Shown: positions 35,690 through 44,793, counted from the first letter of the stretch. The stretch: DNA of 64,000 nt from SKHV01 sp963678565 (GCA_963678565.1 OY782875.1:124001-188000); one strand, 5' to 3'. Translations and numbers: made by a program. The notes: a model not told the origin generated them from the sequence alone.

Positions 35690-35785
35690 TATGAGAAAAG
35701 TCATTATTTAACCATTATCAAATAAAACATATATTTACTTTGTGTTGTTACTATTTTTGTAACTTTATCAATAAAATTTCGAATT

Positions 35786-36133
35786 ATGAAATATACCGAC
35801 CTATCATATATTAATGATATTACAATGGGAGACAGCAATATGCTTGAGGAGTTGATAATGTTATTTATTGATCAGGTTGATGAATTTGAAGAAAATTTCG
35901 AAAGGTTATTGGAAGAAAAAGATTGGGACAAACTTGGCAAAGAAGCGCATAAAGCGAAGTCGTCGGTAGCAACTTTTGGATTGAAGGAGCTTGCCAATGA
36001 ATTGAAAGAACTGCAACTACTTACACAAAAAGAGGAAAAAATTGAAGAGTATCCGAATTATATTAAACTTTTTTCGGAACAATGCGATGCAGCAGTAATT
36101 GAGTTAAAAGAACACTTAAAACAGATTACTTAA
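35786..36133 (+). CDS. Histidine phosphotransfer (Hpt) domain protein
   Basis: 115 residues, a single four-helix Hpt domain. The phospho-acceptor region KLGKEAHKAKSSVATFGLKE carries the conserved His followed by Lys and Ser, as in ArcB- and YPD1-type domains. It should shuttle a phosphoryl group between receiver domains. No histidine kinase is adjacent; the only receiver-like gene in the window (39.1 kb) lacks its acceptor Asp. The gene converges on and overlaps the DUF4834 gene by 8 bases. Confidence 0.85.
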   Translation: MKYTDLSYINDITMGDSNMLEELIMLFIDQVDEFEENFERLLEEKDWDKLGKEAHKAKSSVATFGLKELANELKELQLLTQKEEKIEEYPNYIKLFSEQCDAAVIELKEHLKQIT

Positions 36134-36350
36134 TCTCCTCATAATCTACGTATTCCCCCTCATTCTTATCAAACTTCTTTTTCTTCTCGCTTTTATTTTG
36201 GTGAATGGTTGTTTCACCATCCCTTGAGTTCTTTTGAAAGGGCTCGTTTGGTGATTTAGGTGAAAATAATTTCCCAATAAATTTTAAAACAAAATAAACA
36301 ATTATGATAAATAAGGAGACTCTAATAAAATTAACTAGAAATAATAACAT
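36126..36350 (-). CDS. DUF4834 family small membrane protein
   Basis: 74 residues. One N-terminal transmembrane helix (LVNFIRVSLFIIIVYFVLKF) is followed by a basic/acidic disordered tail ending GEYVDYEEIK, the diagnostic C-terminus of DUF4834. It is usually found in Bacteroidota envelope operons; function unknown. The end overlaps the Hpt gene on the opposite strand by 8 bases. It is probably the last gene of the padR-pspC operon (34 bases from the previous stop). Confidence 0.75.
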   Translation of the reverse strand: MLLFLVNFIRVSLFIIIVYFVLKFIGKLFSPKSPNEPFQKNSRDGETTIHQNKSEKKKKFDKNEGEYVDYEEIK

Positions 36351-36383
36351 GTTTTACTGTTTGCATTCCTTACAAAATTAAAA

Positions 36384-36923
36384 CTATGTATTGAATAATC
36401 CCTTAGTCGATTGTGAAAATTTTGTACAACTTTTTAAATCTTCAATACTGATATCTCCATAAAATGAAAATAAAATACAATGATTATCACTTCTTATTAA
36501 TACATGAAACTCTTTTAGATGCATTGCATCTGCCCCATATCCAATCAGTTTGATTTCATCCTCCTCTTCAAATTCAAGCTCAAACTGACAATTTTCACAA
36601 TTCAATTCATTGGGATTAATTTCGAAATATTTTCCACCATTCAAACGAGAAGCAATTCGACTATAAGCCAGCGTTGAACTCATTTTCCCATTTTCATCGT
36701 TGTACGATAAGAACTTAACTTTCTTCATCTTATAAACGATTTTTTTGGTATCATCATCGAGTAAAAACTCAAAAGGTTCGAGCACACTTTTGGTAAAGCT
36801 TAAAACCATTGCTCCTTCTTCGGAATTAAACGAATCGTATACTTTTTGAGAATTCTGCCCAGTTCCGATTAAATGCATCAACAACGTAGCAAGCAATATC
36901 CCTAATTTCATTATTATTTTCAT
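36384..36923 (-). CDS. Secreted protein, DUF4252-like
   Basis: 179 residues. A signal peptide (about 1-22, KLGILLATLLMHLIGTGQ) is followed by a mixed alpha/beta domain with EPFEFLLDDDTKKIVYKMKK and GYGADAMHLKEFHVLIRSDN. This resembles DUF4252 proteins, which sit with pspC-type genes in Bacteroidota, but I am not sure of the family. A NCENCQ pair could form a disulfide. The second in-frame ATG (36911) gives a normal signal too. Likely periplasmic or outer-membrane-associated; no function can be assigned. Confidence 0.6.
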   Translation of the reverse strand: MKIIMKLGILLATLLMHLIGTGQNSQKVYDSFNSEEGAMVLSFTKSVLEPFEFLLDDDTKKIVYKMKKVKFLSYNDENGKMSSTLAYSRIASRLNGGKYFEINPNELNCENCQFELEFEEEDEIKLIGYGADAMHLKEFHVLIRSDNHCILFSFYGDISIEDLKSCTKFSQSTKGLFNT

Positions 36924-36948
36924 AATACAGATTTTAAACTTAAATAAC

Positions 36949-38541
36949 CTATTTGCTAATTTGGGTTAAGCCTTCTTCCTTCATTTCCCAATAATGGCCA
37001 ATCATGTGTCCATCCCACGTGTTAGAAACATTTTTTATATCATCAATTATGGGTAATAGACTTTCATCGAGATAAATTATATATCCAACCGGCAAATAAA
37101 TCGTTACATCAACCTGTTGGTTTCTCCATTTTTGATCTTTTTCAAGTACAAAATATGGATCAAATGTCATCTCTTTACCAAATGTATAATTGTATGTTAC
37201 TAATTGAGCATCGCCATTTGCATTTTTCAAACGATCACCTCTTGAAGATTTCATCATCGAAATGTAAGCACCTTCTTCAGAACTTTTCTTAATAGTAAGG
37301 CCTGCAATACCTGCAATAATTTCATTTGTTCCATCATACAATAATTTATAATCTTCGAATTGCAGATCTGAATCACTATACTTTTCGAAGAATTTTTTAT
37401 TAATCGAAGCAACAATCGTATCGCCCACTTCGATCGACTTTAATTGCACTTCTTTCTTTGTTGTACCTTTTACTTTAAAGTTGTCAACTACGCCTACACT
37501 CGATGCAATAGCAAATACAATGGCAATCACCCAAACTCCTAAAGCTGGAAACAAAACGCCTCGTTTATTCGACTGTAGATTAAAAAGCATATGTACACCG
37601 GCATAAAGCAATAATAACACAGGAATTCCAACAATAAGAGAAATAGAAATCAACAGATTGCCACCCAGATTGCCACCCACAATGTTATTGATTATAAAAT
37701 CGGGATAGAAGTCAGGTGTAAAGGAGGATACAAATCCAAACACTTGTGTGGCAGCAAGAATGGCAACCACTATTCCGAAGAGCATGGGTAATGTAATTAG
37801 CAAAATGAACAATCCAAATAGAAATTTTAAAATTGAAACTAAAGGCCTTCTTGACTTATAATTGGGATTATAGCTTGTACTTCGAATTGCTTGGTATGGA
37901 TCGTTAGAATTGCTTTGAGTAGAATAATCATTGGGCTCTTCTTTGGCTTTTTTACCAATGTTTTCAATATTTACAGGCTCGCCCATCATTTCTAATCGTT
38001 GTGAATAAGTTAGTGCTTTCGGAACAGCTGCCCACAACACGATATATGCAATGATGAAAACAAACGGTGCAAAAGACAAACTAACAATAGTTAAAACGGC
38101 ATATAGAATCCGTACCCAAACACGATCGAGGTTAATATAATGTGCAATTCCACCACACACACCTCCTAAAATTGCACCTGAAGGATCGCGATATAATTTT
38201 TTAGAATAAACTCGTCGACCAGAATTGAATTTTTCGTTCTTCTTTTCTTGTTCAGAAGCTTCTTCTTCGTCCTCAGAATCATTCATCATCTCGTGTGGAA
38301 GCCCCATCGTTTCCATTACGTGCTCAACCATTGGTAAGGTAATTACTGTGAAATTATCTCCCATTTTTTGCTTAAACAGTTCAGCAATTCGAGTTTCGAT
38401 ATCATTGATAATTTCCATTCCTCCATTCTCGGAAGCAAAGTGCTGATTTACTTTTTGGAGATAATCCTTTAACAATTCATAGGCATCCTCTTCGATATGG
38501 AATACTGTTCCTACAATATTGATTGTTAATGTTTTTTTCAT
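36949..38541 (-). CDS. PspC-domain membrane protein
   Basis: 530 residues. An N-terminal cytoplasmic segment (1-130) with MKKTLTINIVGTVFHIEEDA and a Glu-rich linker precedes the PspC domain: YRDPSGAILGGVCGGIAHYI, then LDRVWVRILYAVLTIVSL and VLWAAVPK. Two more membrane regions and a soluble C-terminal part (about 370-530) follow. This large form is specific to Bacteroidota and is encoded directly after a padR-type regulator gene, as here (19-base gap). It is thought to be an envelope-stress or membrane-integrity component by analogy with PspC, but this is not established. Confidence 0.85.
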   Translation of the reverse strand: MKKTLTINIVGTVFHIEEDAYELLKDYLQKVNQHFASENGGMEIINDIETRIAELFKQKMGDNFTVITLPMVEHVMETMGLPHEMMNDSEDEEEASEQEKKNEKFNSGRRVYSKKLYRDPSGAILGGVCGGIAHYINLDRVWVRILYAVLTIVSLSFAPFVFIIAYIVLWAAVPKALTYSQRLEMMGEPVNIENIGKKAKEEPNDYSTQSNSNDPYQAIRSTSYNPNYKSRRPLVSILKFLFGLFILLITLPMLFGIVVAILAATQVFGFVSSFTPDFYPDFIINNIVGGNLGGNLLISISLIVGIPVLLLLYAGVHMLFNLQSNKRGVLFPALGVWVIAIVFAIASSVGVVDNFKVKGTTKKEVQLKSIEVGDTIVASINKKFFEKYSDSDLQFEDYKLLYDGTNEIIAGIAGLTIKKSSEEGAYISMMKSSRGDRLKNANGDAQLVTYNYTFGKEMTFDPYFVLEKDQKWRNQQVDVTIYLPVGYIIYLDESLLPIIDDIKNVSNTWDGHMIGHYWEMKEEGLTQISK

Positions 38542-38560
38542 TTTATGTGGGTTTTATATT

Positions 38561-38893
38561 CTACGAATTAAGTTGCTGTATTTGATTTACTGCACTTGCT
38601 ATTTCTTTCCATGATTCACGTAATTCTAATAATAGTTCCTTCCCATCCGAAGTCAAACTATAGTATTTACGGGGTGGTCCCTGAATCGACTCTTCCCATT
38701 GATAACTCAAAACACCTCCATTTTTTAAACGAGTTAAAAGAGGGTATAAAGTTCCTTCAACAACAATCATTTTAGCCGATTTTAGTGCTTCGATTATATC
38801 AGTAGCATATGCCTTTTTATGATCCAGAACTTCTAGAATACAGTATTCCAGAATTCCTTTTCGCATTTGAGCCTTTGTGTTTTCCGACTTCAT
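38561..38893 (-). CDS. PadR family transcriptional regulator
   Basis: 110 residues: winged helix-turn-helix plus a short dimerisation helix. MRKGILEYCILEVLDHKKAY, VVEGTLYPLLTRLKNGGVLS and GPPRKYYSLTSDGKELLLEL are typical PadR-s1 features. It is the first gene of the operon with pspC and probably represses it; a palindrome lies 47 bases upstream. Confidence 0.92.
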   Translation of the reverse strand: MKSENTKAQMRKGILEYCILEVLDHKKAYATDIIEALKSAKMIVVEGTLYPLLTRLKNGGVLSYQWEESIQGPPRKYYSLTSDGKELLLELRESWKEIASAVNQIQQLNS

Positions 38894-38939
38894 AATTTTT
38901 GTAAATTAAATCGAAATAAAAGTAGATATAAATATTTAG

Positions 38940-38958
38940 TACTTTGCATAACAAAGTA
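38940..38958. promoter_or_regulatory. Palindrome upstream of padR, candidate autoregulatory operator
   Basis: TACTTTG-CATAA-CAAAGTA: a perfect 7-bp inverted repeat with 5-base spacer, 47-65 bases before the padR ATG. Length and symmetry suit a dimeric winged-helix repressor. No T-run, so not a terminator. Confidence 0.5.
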
Positions 38959-39109
38959 GTAGGTGTTGTAAATTTATCGGTGAATGAAGAAAAAATATAG
39001 ATAAATGAATTTTGAAGCCCCTATCGAAACATAAATATATGTAGGCAATTATATTTTATGTAACTTTCTTCACGAATAAATCAGTAACCAAAAACTTACA
39101 AGTATAGTT

Positions 39110-39619
39110 TTGCTTCTGAAGAGAAAACATACAACCAAAGACAAACCATTAATATTTGTTGTTGAAGAAAACAAGGTCTACAACAATTTTATATGCACCT
39201 ACTTAAGCTCCAATTCTTTTAAAAATACCCAATCGTATCATTCAGGTGCCGAAGCACTAAAGATGATTAAACAAAGTCCCGACATTTTAATTTTTAATTA
39301 CAACATCGACACAATGAATGGGGTTGAATTTTTAAAATTTGTAAAAACAGTTAATAACGAGATTGAAATTTTGATATTGGCCGAACAGGATAATTTGGAA
39401 AAAGAAGTAGAATCGATGAAATATGGCGCATTTGATTACATCATTAAAGATGAAAATGCATTCCCAAATTTGATCAAACAAATCAACAATATTCTTTTAA
39501 AGAAGAAGTCTATCAACCATAATAAGAGAACTTGGACTATTTTAGTTTTCATCGCTTTGGTTGCAACCCTTTTTTATATTTTGATTTACGGAATTCTATA
39601 CAACAACAATTTGTTATAA
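39110..39619 (+). CDS. Pseudo-receiver domain protein with C-terminal membrane anchor
   Basis: 169 residues if started at TTG 39110; no ATG precedes the domain, so the start is uncertain and could be the CTG at 39116. Residues 13-130 have the receiver fold (PLIFVVEENKVYNNFI, then YGAFDYIIKDEN with the Lys). The phosphoacceptor is Asn 63 (LIFNYNIDTMNG), the usual Pro is Asp, and the switch Thr/Ser is Ala (ILILAEQD). A transmembrane helix follows (about 142-163, TILVFIALVATLFYILIYGI). It is unlikely to be phosphorylated; perhaps a membrane-bound binding module. It lies divergent from padR. Confidence 0.7.
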   Translation: MLLKRKHTTKDKPLIFVVEENKVYNNFICTYLSSNSFKNTQSYHSGAEALKMIKQSPDILIFNYNIDTMNGVEFLKFVKTVNNEIEILILAEQDNLEKEVESMKYGAFDYIIKDENAFPNLIKQINNILLKKKSINHNKRTWTILVFIALVATLFYILIYGILYNNNLL

Positions 39620-39715
39620 AATAATTGGACTTTAAGGGTAACTTTTTTCTAAATCTTGGAATTAATATATGTAACCCTTTCATAAATTATAAACACTACG
39701 TTTAGTTAAGACATT

Positions 39716-39747
39716 AAAAAAGAGGCTGTTTTTGCAGCCTCTTTCTT
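39716..39747. terminator. Bidirectional terminator between the pseudo-receiver gene and manC
   Basis: AAAGAGGCTG (39719-39728) pairs with CAGCCTCTTT (39735-39744), with A and T runs on the outer sides. Confidence 0.85.
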
Positions 39748-39766
39748 ATTTATTTAAACTCAATGG

Positions 39767-40855
39767 TTATACAAATTCATCGCCTTTATTTAAACGAACA
39801 TCATTTACAAATTGCTTGATTTGCTGTTCATTCTCTTTTTTACAAACCAATAATGTTTCGTCAGAATCAACAACAATGTAATCATCTAGCCCTTCAAGTA
39901 CCACTAGTTTATCTTTTTTCATGTTTACAATACAATTCTCTGAATTATAAAGCATTACATTGTCTCCTTGCACTGCATTCAATTTTTCATCCTTATCCGA
40001 TTGTTCCCACAACGAACCCCAGGTTCCTAAATCGCTCCAACCAAAATCGGCGCACATCACAAATACATTCTGTGCTTTTTCCATAATTCCATAATCGATA
40101 GAAATATTAGGACATTCAGAATAGGTTTTATTCAAAAAGGCTGGTTCATCTTTGGTATAATACCAATTTGCTCCTTTGGCAAACAAATCGTTCACTTCGG
40201 TTAGATGTTCTTCAAATGATTTCAAAATGGAAGATAGAGACCAAACAAAAATGCCCGAATTCCAGAAAAACTCGCCACTTTCCATAAATACTTTCGCCAT
40301 TTTTAAATCGGGCTTTTCAGTGAAAGTTTTCACTTTGAACAAATTGTCGTAGGAATTGAAATCAACTTGATCGCTGATTTGAATGTAACCATAACCTGTT
40401 TCGGGGCGACTCGGAGTGATACCTAAAGTTAACAACGAATTGTTGGTCGATACATAATCCAGAGCTTTATTAATTTGCTTTGTAAATTCATCTTCTTTGG
40501 TAATCAGGTGATCGGATGGTGCAACAATAATATTTGCATCGGGAGTTTTCGATTTAATTTTATAAGCTGCATATGCAATGCAAGGTGCAGTATTTCGGCG
40601 CATTGGTTCGCACAGAACCTGCTCTTCACTCAACTCGGGAAGTTGTTCTAATACCATTTCTTTGTACATGGTATTGGTAACAATTAGAAAATTTTCAGCC
40701 GGACAAACCGCTTTAAATCTACGATATGTTTGTTGTATAAATGTTTCACCTGTACCTAAGATATCTAAAAACTGCTTGGGGCGCGAAGTCTTACTTAATG
40801 GCCAAAATCGACTTCCAATTCCTCCTGCCATTATTACACAATACGTATTATTCAT
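39767..40855 (-). CDS. manC: Mannose-1-phosphate guanylyltransferase
   Basis: 362 residues. It makes GDP-mannose from mannose-1-phosphate and GTP. Signature VIMAGGIGSRFWPLSKTSRP with the pyrophosphorylase Lys region PKQFL, then VAPSDHLI, FTEKPDLKMA and FFWNSGIFVWS. It lacks the C-terminal phosphomannose isomerase domain, so it is the short monofunctional type. It probably supplies GDP-mannose for surface polysaccharides. There are 65 bases to the preceding membrane-protein gene with no terminator, so it may belong to the men-operon transcript. Confidence 0.93.
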   Translation of the reverse strand: MNNTYCVIMAGGIGSRFWPLSKTSRPKQFLDILGTGETFIQQTYRRFKAVCPAENFLIVTNTMYKEMVLEQLPELSEEQVLCEPMRRNTAPCIAYAAYKIKSKTPDANIIVAPSDHLITKEDEFTKQINKALDYVSTNNSLLTLGITPSRPETGYGYIQISDQVDFNSYDNLFKVKTFTEKPDLKMAKVFMESGEFFWNSGIFVWSLSSILKSFEEHLTEVNDLFAKGANWYYTKDEPAFLNKTYSECPNISIDYGIMEKAQNVFVMCADFGWSDLGTWGSLWEQSDKDEKLNAVQGDNVMLYNSENCIVNMKKDKLVVLEGLDDYIVVDSDETLLVCKKENEQQIKQFVNDVRLNKGDEFV

Positions 40856-40920
40856 GATTATAATTTTTATAAAAATAACGAGTTCTATACAAGTTCTATT
40901 ATATCAACTTAAAATTGATC

Positions 40921-41289
40921 TTAATTCTTTGGTTTGTCAGCAAGCATAATGCGCTGAACTATTAATAATTCTGCAATTGCGATCACCAGATAAAAAATCT
41001 GAAAAAAGCTTTGGTATCCAAAGGTAAAAAAATGGTATCCAACCCAAGCGAGCAAAACAACGCCTGCAATCAAGCTTAAAACTCCAGTCTTTCGATGCAA
41101 ATTTAGCGCAAAATAAGAAGCCACTAAATTGGGAACTGCCACCATTAAAAGTAAAAGAACTCCTTGAACAAAAAAGTCCTGTCCGCTCCCCGATACTAAA
41201 TTTGTTGTCGACTTTGTGAGAATCGGAATACTTCCTGTAAAACCACTAATTCCTACAAAAAGTTGCATCAATCCTAATATTTTCTTCAT
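40921..41289 (-). CDS. Four-helix membrane protein of unknown function
   Basis: 122 residues, four hydrophobic segments (about 3-22, 38-58, 70-85, 90-112) and a basic tail. Not recognised; topology resembles small DoxX-like or YgaP-type membrane proteins but no motif supports either. It begins 3 bases after the tandem ABC ATPase gene, so it may be that ATPase's membrane partner or simply share the operon. Confidence 0.6.
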   Translation of the reverse strand: MKKILGLMQLFVGISGFTGSIPILTKSTTNLVSGSGQDFFVQGVLLLLMVAVPNLVASYFALNLHRKTGVLSLIAGVVLLAWVGYHFFTFGYQSFFQIFYLVIAIAELLIVQRIMLADKPKN

Positions 41290-41292
41290 TTT

Positions 41293-42702
41293 TTATTGTT
41301 TTCGATAACCACAATGAATCATACTTCCATTCGACAATTTTAATTCCAAATTGAAAATTTCGGGAATTTGATTTCGATAATGGGTAACAAATATCATACT
41401 AGTATCAGTTTTTCTGCCAATTAATGAAATTAATTGTTGCATCCGTGCCAGATTCCTTTGATCTAAACCCTGAAATGGTTCATCTAATATCAACAATGGT
41501 GGACATTTTATTAAGGAACGCAAAATTAAAACCAATCGTTGTTCTGATGAAGAAAGCATTTTGAACATTACCTCTTCTTTTGTGCTGAAATTAATCAGAT
41601 TTGTCCATTTTTTGGCTATTTTCTCGACATAACTTGTGGGATGTTTATACAGACCTTCTGAATCGAAATAACCAGAACACAATACTTCTAAAACGGTTTG
41701 ATTAGATGGAAGGAATTGTTGCATTTCGGGCGATATGTATCCAATTTTCTGCTTAATTTCCCAAATTGTTTCGCCAGTTCCCTTTTGCTGTTCAAACAGT
41801 TCAATATCGCAGTTGTAAGCCTTTGGATTATCGCCAAAAATTAAATTGAGCAAGCTGGTTTTTCCAGCTCCATTCTCACCTGACAAAATCCATTTCTCAC
41901 CTCTTTTTACTGTCCAATTTATTTTATTTAGAATCGTTTTATCTCCATAAGTTAAAGTGACGTTCCGAAGTTTAAACAAAGTACTGAACGAGCTTGGCTT
42001 CCAAGTTGGAATTTCATATTTATTTAACTGATGCGAAACAGAACTGCTAGGGATTTCGTTTTTACTTAATAATTCTACTTTTTGATTTTTCAGTAAATAA
42101 AATTTCTGAACCAATTCGGGAAATTCATCTTTAGACAAACCAGTTAAAACAACTGATTGCCTCTTATTAATTAGTCGATTAAACATAGAATTCAGTAGCG
42201 ATCTTGAGTCAACATCAAGCCCGGTAAATGCATTATCGATGATTAATACTTGGGGATTTTGAGCAAGCGCCTGAATTAACTCAAACTTTCGTTGTTCGCC
42301 ATTCGAAAGACTAATTATCATTCGATCTAAACGATCTTCAAAATCAAATTCTTCGATCAAGCGTTGTACTTCTTTCGTATTTTTATGTTCATCAAGAACC
42401 TCTCGAACTGTTGGCACAATCTCCGGATCAGGCGAATTCCATCGTTGTTGTCGATAGGCGGTTATACCATGTTTAAAATGGAAGGTAGATTGAAAACTAA
42501 CAAAAACTGCCTGCTTTTTTAGCATTCCACAATCGATAGTTGGCAATAACAATTCACCGGCCATTGCCAATGCTAAAGTTGTTTTTCCCGATCCATTTTC
42601 ACCAATAATGCCTACTGATTCTCCTTGTTTAACTGATACCGATATCCCCTTTAATACCAGATGTCGATTGAGTTTTATATTTTGATTTTCAAACTTGATC
42701 AT
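41293..42702 (-). CDS. Tandem ABC ATPase (ModF/YlmA-like)
   Basis: 469 residues with two complete nucleotide-binding domains and no membrane segments. The first has GENGSGKTTLALAMAG, LSNGEQRKFELIQAL and VLIIDNAFTGLD; the second has GENGAGKTSLLNLIFG, LSSSEQRLVLILRSL and LLILDEPFQGLD. The second signature motif has Ser where Gly is normal. The dual-ATPase layout and SGYFDSEGLY resemble ModF/PhrA, whose role is unclear. No permease is adjacent except the small four-helix protein downstream. It overlaps menE by 14 bases, so it is translated with the menaquinone genes. Confidence 0.85.
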   Translation of the reverse strand: MIKFENQNIKLNRHLVLKGISVSVKQGESVGIIGENGSGKTTLALAMAGELLLPTIDCGMLKKQAVFVSFQSTFHFKHGITAYRQQRWNSPDPEIVPTVREVLDEHKNTKEVQRLIEEFDFEDRLDRMIISLSNGEQRKFELIQALAQNPQVLIIDNAFTGLDVDSRSLLNSMFNRLINKRQSVVLTGLSKDEFPELVQKFYLLKNQKVELLSKNEIPSSSVSHQLNKYEIPTWKPSSFSTLFKLRNVTLTYGDKTILNKINWTVKRGEKWILSGENGAGKTSLLNLIFGDNPKAYNCDIELFEQQKGTGETIWEIKQKIGYISPEMQQFLPSNQTVLEVLCSGYFDSEGLYKHPTSYVEKIAKKWTNLINFSTKEEVMFKMLSSSEQRLVLILRSLIKCPPLLILDEPFQGLDQRNLARMQQLISLIGRKTDTSMIFVTHYRNQIPEIFNLELKLSNGSMIHCGYRKQ

Positions 42703-43759
42703 TCACAATAATTGTTTCAATTTCCGCACGAACTACTTTCATCGATTTGGTTCTTGGAAAATGATTCAATACTTTTTTCAATTTTGGAGTCTTATTTTTT
42801 CCAAAATGTTGTTCGACAAATTCCTTCACTTGTTCCCAAACTTCAGGCATTATTTCTTTTTCGCTAACCAACACTAACTTTTGACCAAGCAAACGATCAG
42901 GAATACCGAGCAAAACTACTTCTAGGTTGAATTTACCAGCAACTGCTGCTTCAATCTCTTCAGGATTTATTTTCAACCCACCTGAATTGATGACATTATC
43001 GGTTCGCCCAATAACTCGAAAATGATTTTGATCAATCAATTCAACCAAATCGTTGCTAACAATTGGTTCATCATGCAAATCGGGTGCTTTAATTTCCAAA
43101 CAGTTACTTGAATTTATCGACACTTTTATACCATCGAGCACAAAAAAAGAATCCTGCTGATCCACTCCATTTAGTTTTTGCAATGCGATGTGTGAACATG
43201 TTTCCGTCATTCCGTAGGTTGCATACACTTTTGTTGTCAAACCTTGGAGACTCTGCACCAAAGCATTATCGGCAGCAGCTCCACCTAGAATTAAGGTTTC
43301 TATTGAAGCAAACGATTGATTTTGAACCAGCATTCGTTTTAGCTGCATCGGAACTAAAGCAGCGAATTGAATTGGAATTTCGGGAACTATAGGAGTTGAA
43401 GTTGGTTCTGAAACATGTAACTTCAGGTTACCGATCAAGCATCGAACCACTTGCATTTTAGCAGCAATATATTCTATAGGAAGACACAGCCACACCCGAT
43501 CGTTTTCCTTCAATTCAAAGAATGAGATAGTTCTTTCAGCAGAAGCATTCATAGAACTTTTTTTAAGCTGCATCGTTTTAGGAACTCCCGTACTCCCTGA
43601 GGTTTTTTGGGTAATCGAATCCGATGAATCAAACCACCGGAGAATGAATCGAAACAAATCAAGCAACCATGTAGCTTGCGCTTTCTGTTCTATCTCGACT
43701 GCTAATTCCGACAATCGATAAACCCGATCATTAATATTTATCTGAAATTTATCCAACAC
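42689..43759 (-). CDS. menE: o-Succinylbenzoate--CoA ligase
   Basis: 356 residues from a GTG start that shares its G with the menC stop. An adenylate-forming enzyme that activates o-succinylbenzoate with ATP and CoA for menaquinone synthesis. Seen: the P-loop-like TSGSTGVPKTMQL, VYATYGMTETCSHIA, and VIGRTDNVINSGGLKINPEE, plus the C-terminal Lys near NHFPRTKSMK. It is shorter than E. coli MenE (about 450), typical of Bacteroidota forms with a reduced N-terminal region. Part of the operon menB-menA-menC-menE. Confidence 0.93.
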   Translation of the reverse strand: MLDKFQININDRVYRLSELAVEIEQKAQATWLLDLFRFILRWFDSSDSITQKTSGSTGVPKTMQLKKSSMNASAERTISFFELKENDRVWLCLPIEYIAAKMQVVRCLIGNLKLHVSEPTSTPIVPEIPIQFAALVPMQLKRMLVQNQSFASIETLILGGAAADNALVQSLQGLTTKVYATYGMTETCSHIALQKLNGVDQQDSFFVLDGIKVSINSSNCLEIKAPDLHDEPIVSNDLVELIDQNHFRVIGRTDNVINSGGLKINPEEIEAAVAGKFNLEVVLLGIPDRLLGQKLVLVSEKEIMPEVWEQVKEFVEQHFGKNKTPKLKKVLNHFPRTKSMKVVRAEIETIIVNDQV

Positions 43760-44793
43760 TATATTTCACCCCATTTTTGATTTTTAGAATAAAATAATTG
43801 TTGGCCCTGCATTGCTAATGGAGAAGCAATATTGTTTGAAAATAGTCCTCCCGTTCCTAAGCCTTGTGGCAAAGTGATTTCTTTTGCAGCGACCCATTGT
43901 GCTATTGCGTTTAGACCAATGTTACTTTCGAGTGCAGAAGTTGCCCACCAACCAATTTGCTCTTCTTCTGCAAGCTTGATCCATTCGTCGGAAGCTTTTA
44001 AACCTCCAAGCAACGATGGTTTTAAAATAATATACTGAGGGCGAATAACTTCTAATATTTCTAACTTTTGCTCAAGCTTTGGAAAACCAATTATTTCTTC
44101 ATCGAGCGCGATAGGCACAGGTGTTAAATCACAAAGCTCGGCCATCAAATCCCAATTTCCAGCCTTTATAGGCTGCTCAATCGAATGTACTTCCAAGAGA
44201 TCTAAATCGTGTAGTACTTGAATTGCTTTTTTACGAGAATAAGCTCCGTTTGCATCTACCCGAATGGTTAATTGCTCTGCACTAAATCGTCGGCGCATTT
44301 CTTCAATTAACGATCGCTCTTTTTTCCAATCTAATGCTCCAATTTTTAATTTTATGCATGAAAATCCATCTTCCAATTTTTTTGATATCTGAGATTCCAT
44401 AAATTCAAAATCGCCCATCCAAATCAACCCATTGGTAATTATTCCGGAATTTCCATTTAAAAAATCAGAGGGGAAAAGCGACTTTGTTCCACCATTTTTC
44501 AAATCGATCAAAGCGGTTTCTAAACCAAATTGAATTGCAGGAAAATCGTCCAAACATGCTTTGAAATTAAATATTCCATAATTGATCTGATCGCATATCT
44601 CCTCCAGCTTTGCCTCTACTTGAACCGTATCATCGATACTCAAATCTTTTAAAATTGAGCACTCACCAATCCCCGTTTTGTCTCCTTCGCTTAATTGAAT
44701 ATACCAACTATCCTTGTAAAAATAAACCCCGCGAGAAGTGCCTGCAGGATTTATAAAGTTTAAAGTATGTTTTTTATAGCTTGCCTCCATCAT
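43759..44793 (-). CDS. menC: o-Succinylbenzoate synthase
   Basis: 344 residues from ATG 44793; the frame extends to a TTG at 44811 but the ATG pair 44793/44790 is better placed. Enolase-superfamily dehydratase making o-succinylbenzoate from SHCHC. Catalytic set: KLKIGALDWKKE (second Lys), RVDANGAYS (Asp), HSIEQPIKAG (Glu), ALDEEIIG (Asp/Glu) and ILKPSLLGG (Lys). Cytoplasmic. 1-base overlap with menE and 50 bases after menA. Confidence 0.93.
   Translation of the reverse strand: MMEASYKKHTLNFINPAGTSRGVYFYKDSWYIQLSEGDKTGIGECSILKDLSIDDTVQVEAKLEEICDQINYGIFNFKACLDDFPAIQFGLETALIDLKNGGTKSLFPSDFLNGNSGIITNGLIWMGDFEFMESQISKKLEDGFSCIKLKIGALDWKKERSLIEEMRRRFSAEQLTIRVDANGAYSRKKAIQVLHDLDLLEVHSIEQPIKAGNWDLMAELCDLTPVPIALDEEIIGFPKLEQKLEILEVIRPQYIILKPSLLGGLKASDEWIKLAEEEQIGWWATSALESNIGLNAIAQWVAAKEITLPQGLGTGGLFSNNIASPLAMQGQQLFYSKNQKWGEI

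Noticed and set aside
35629..35785. Glycine riboswitch upstream of gcvT
   Set aside because: The mapped-by-motif promoter leaves a leader of only about 25 bases, and no glycine-aptamer structure is recognisable.
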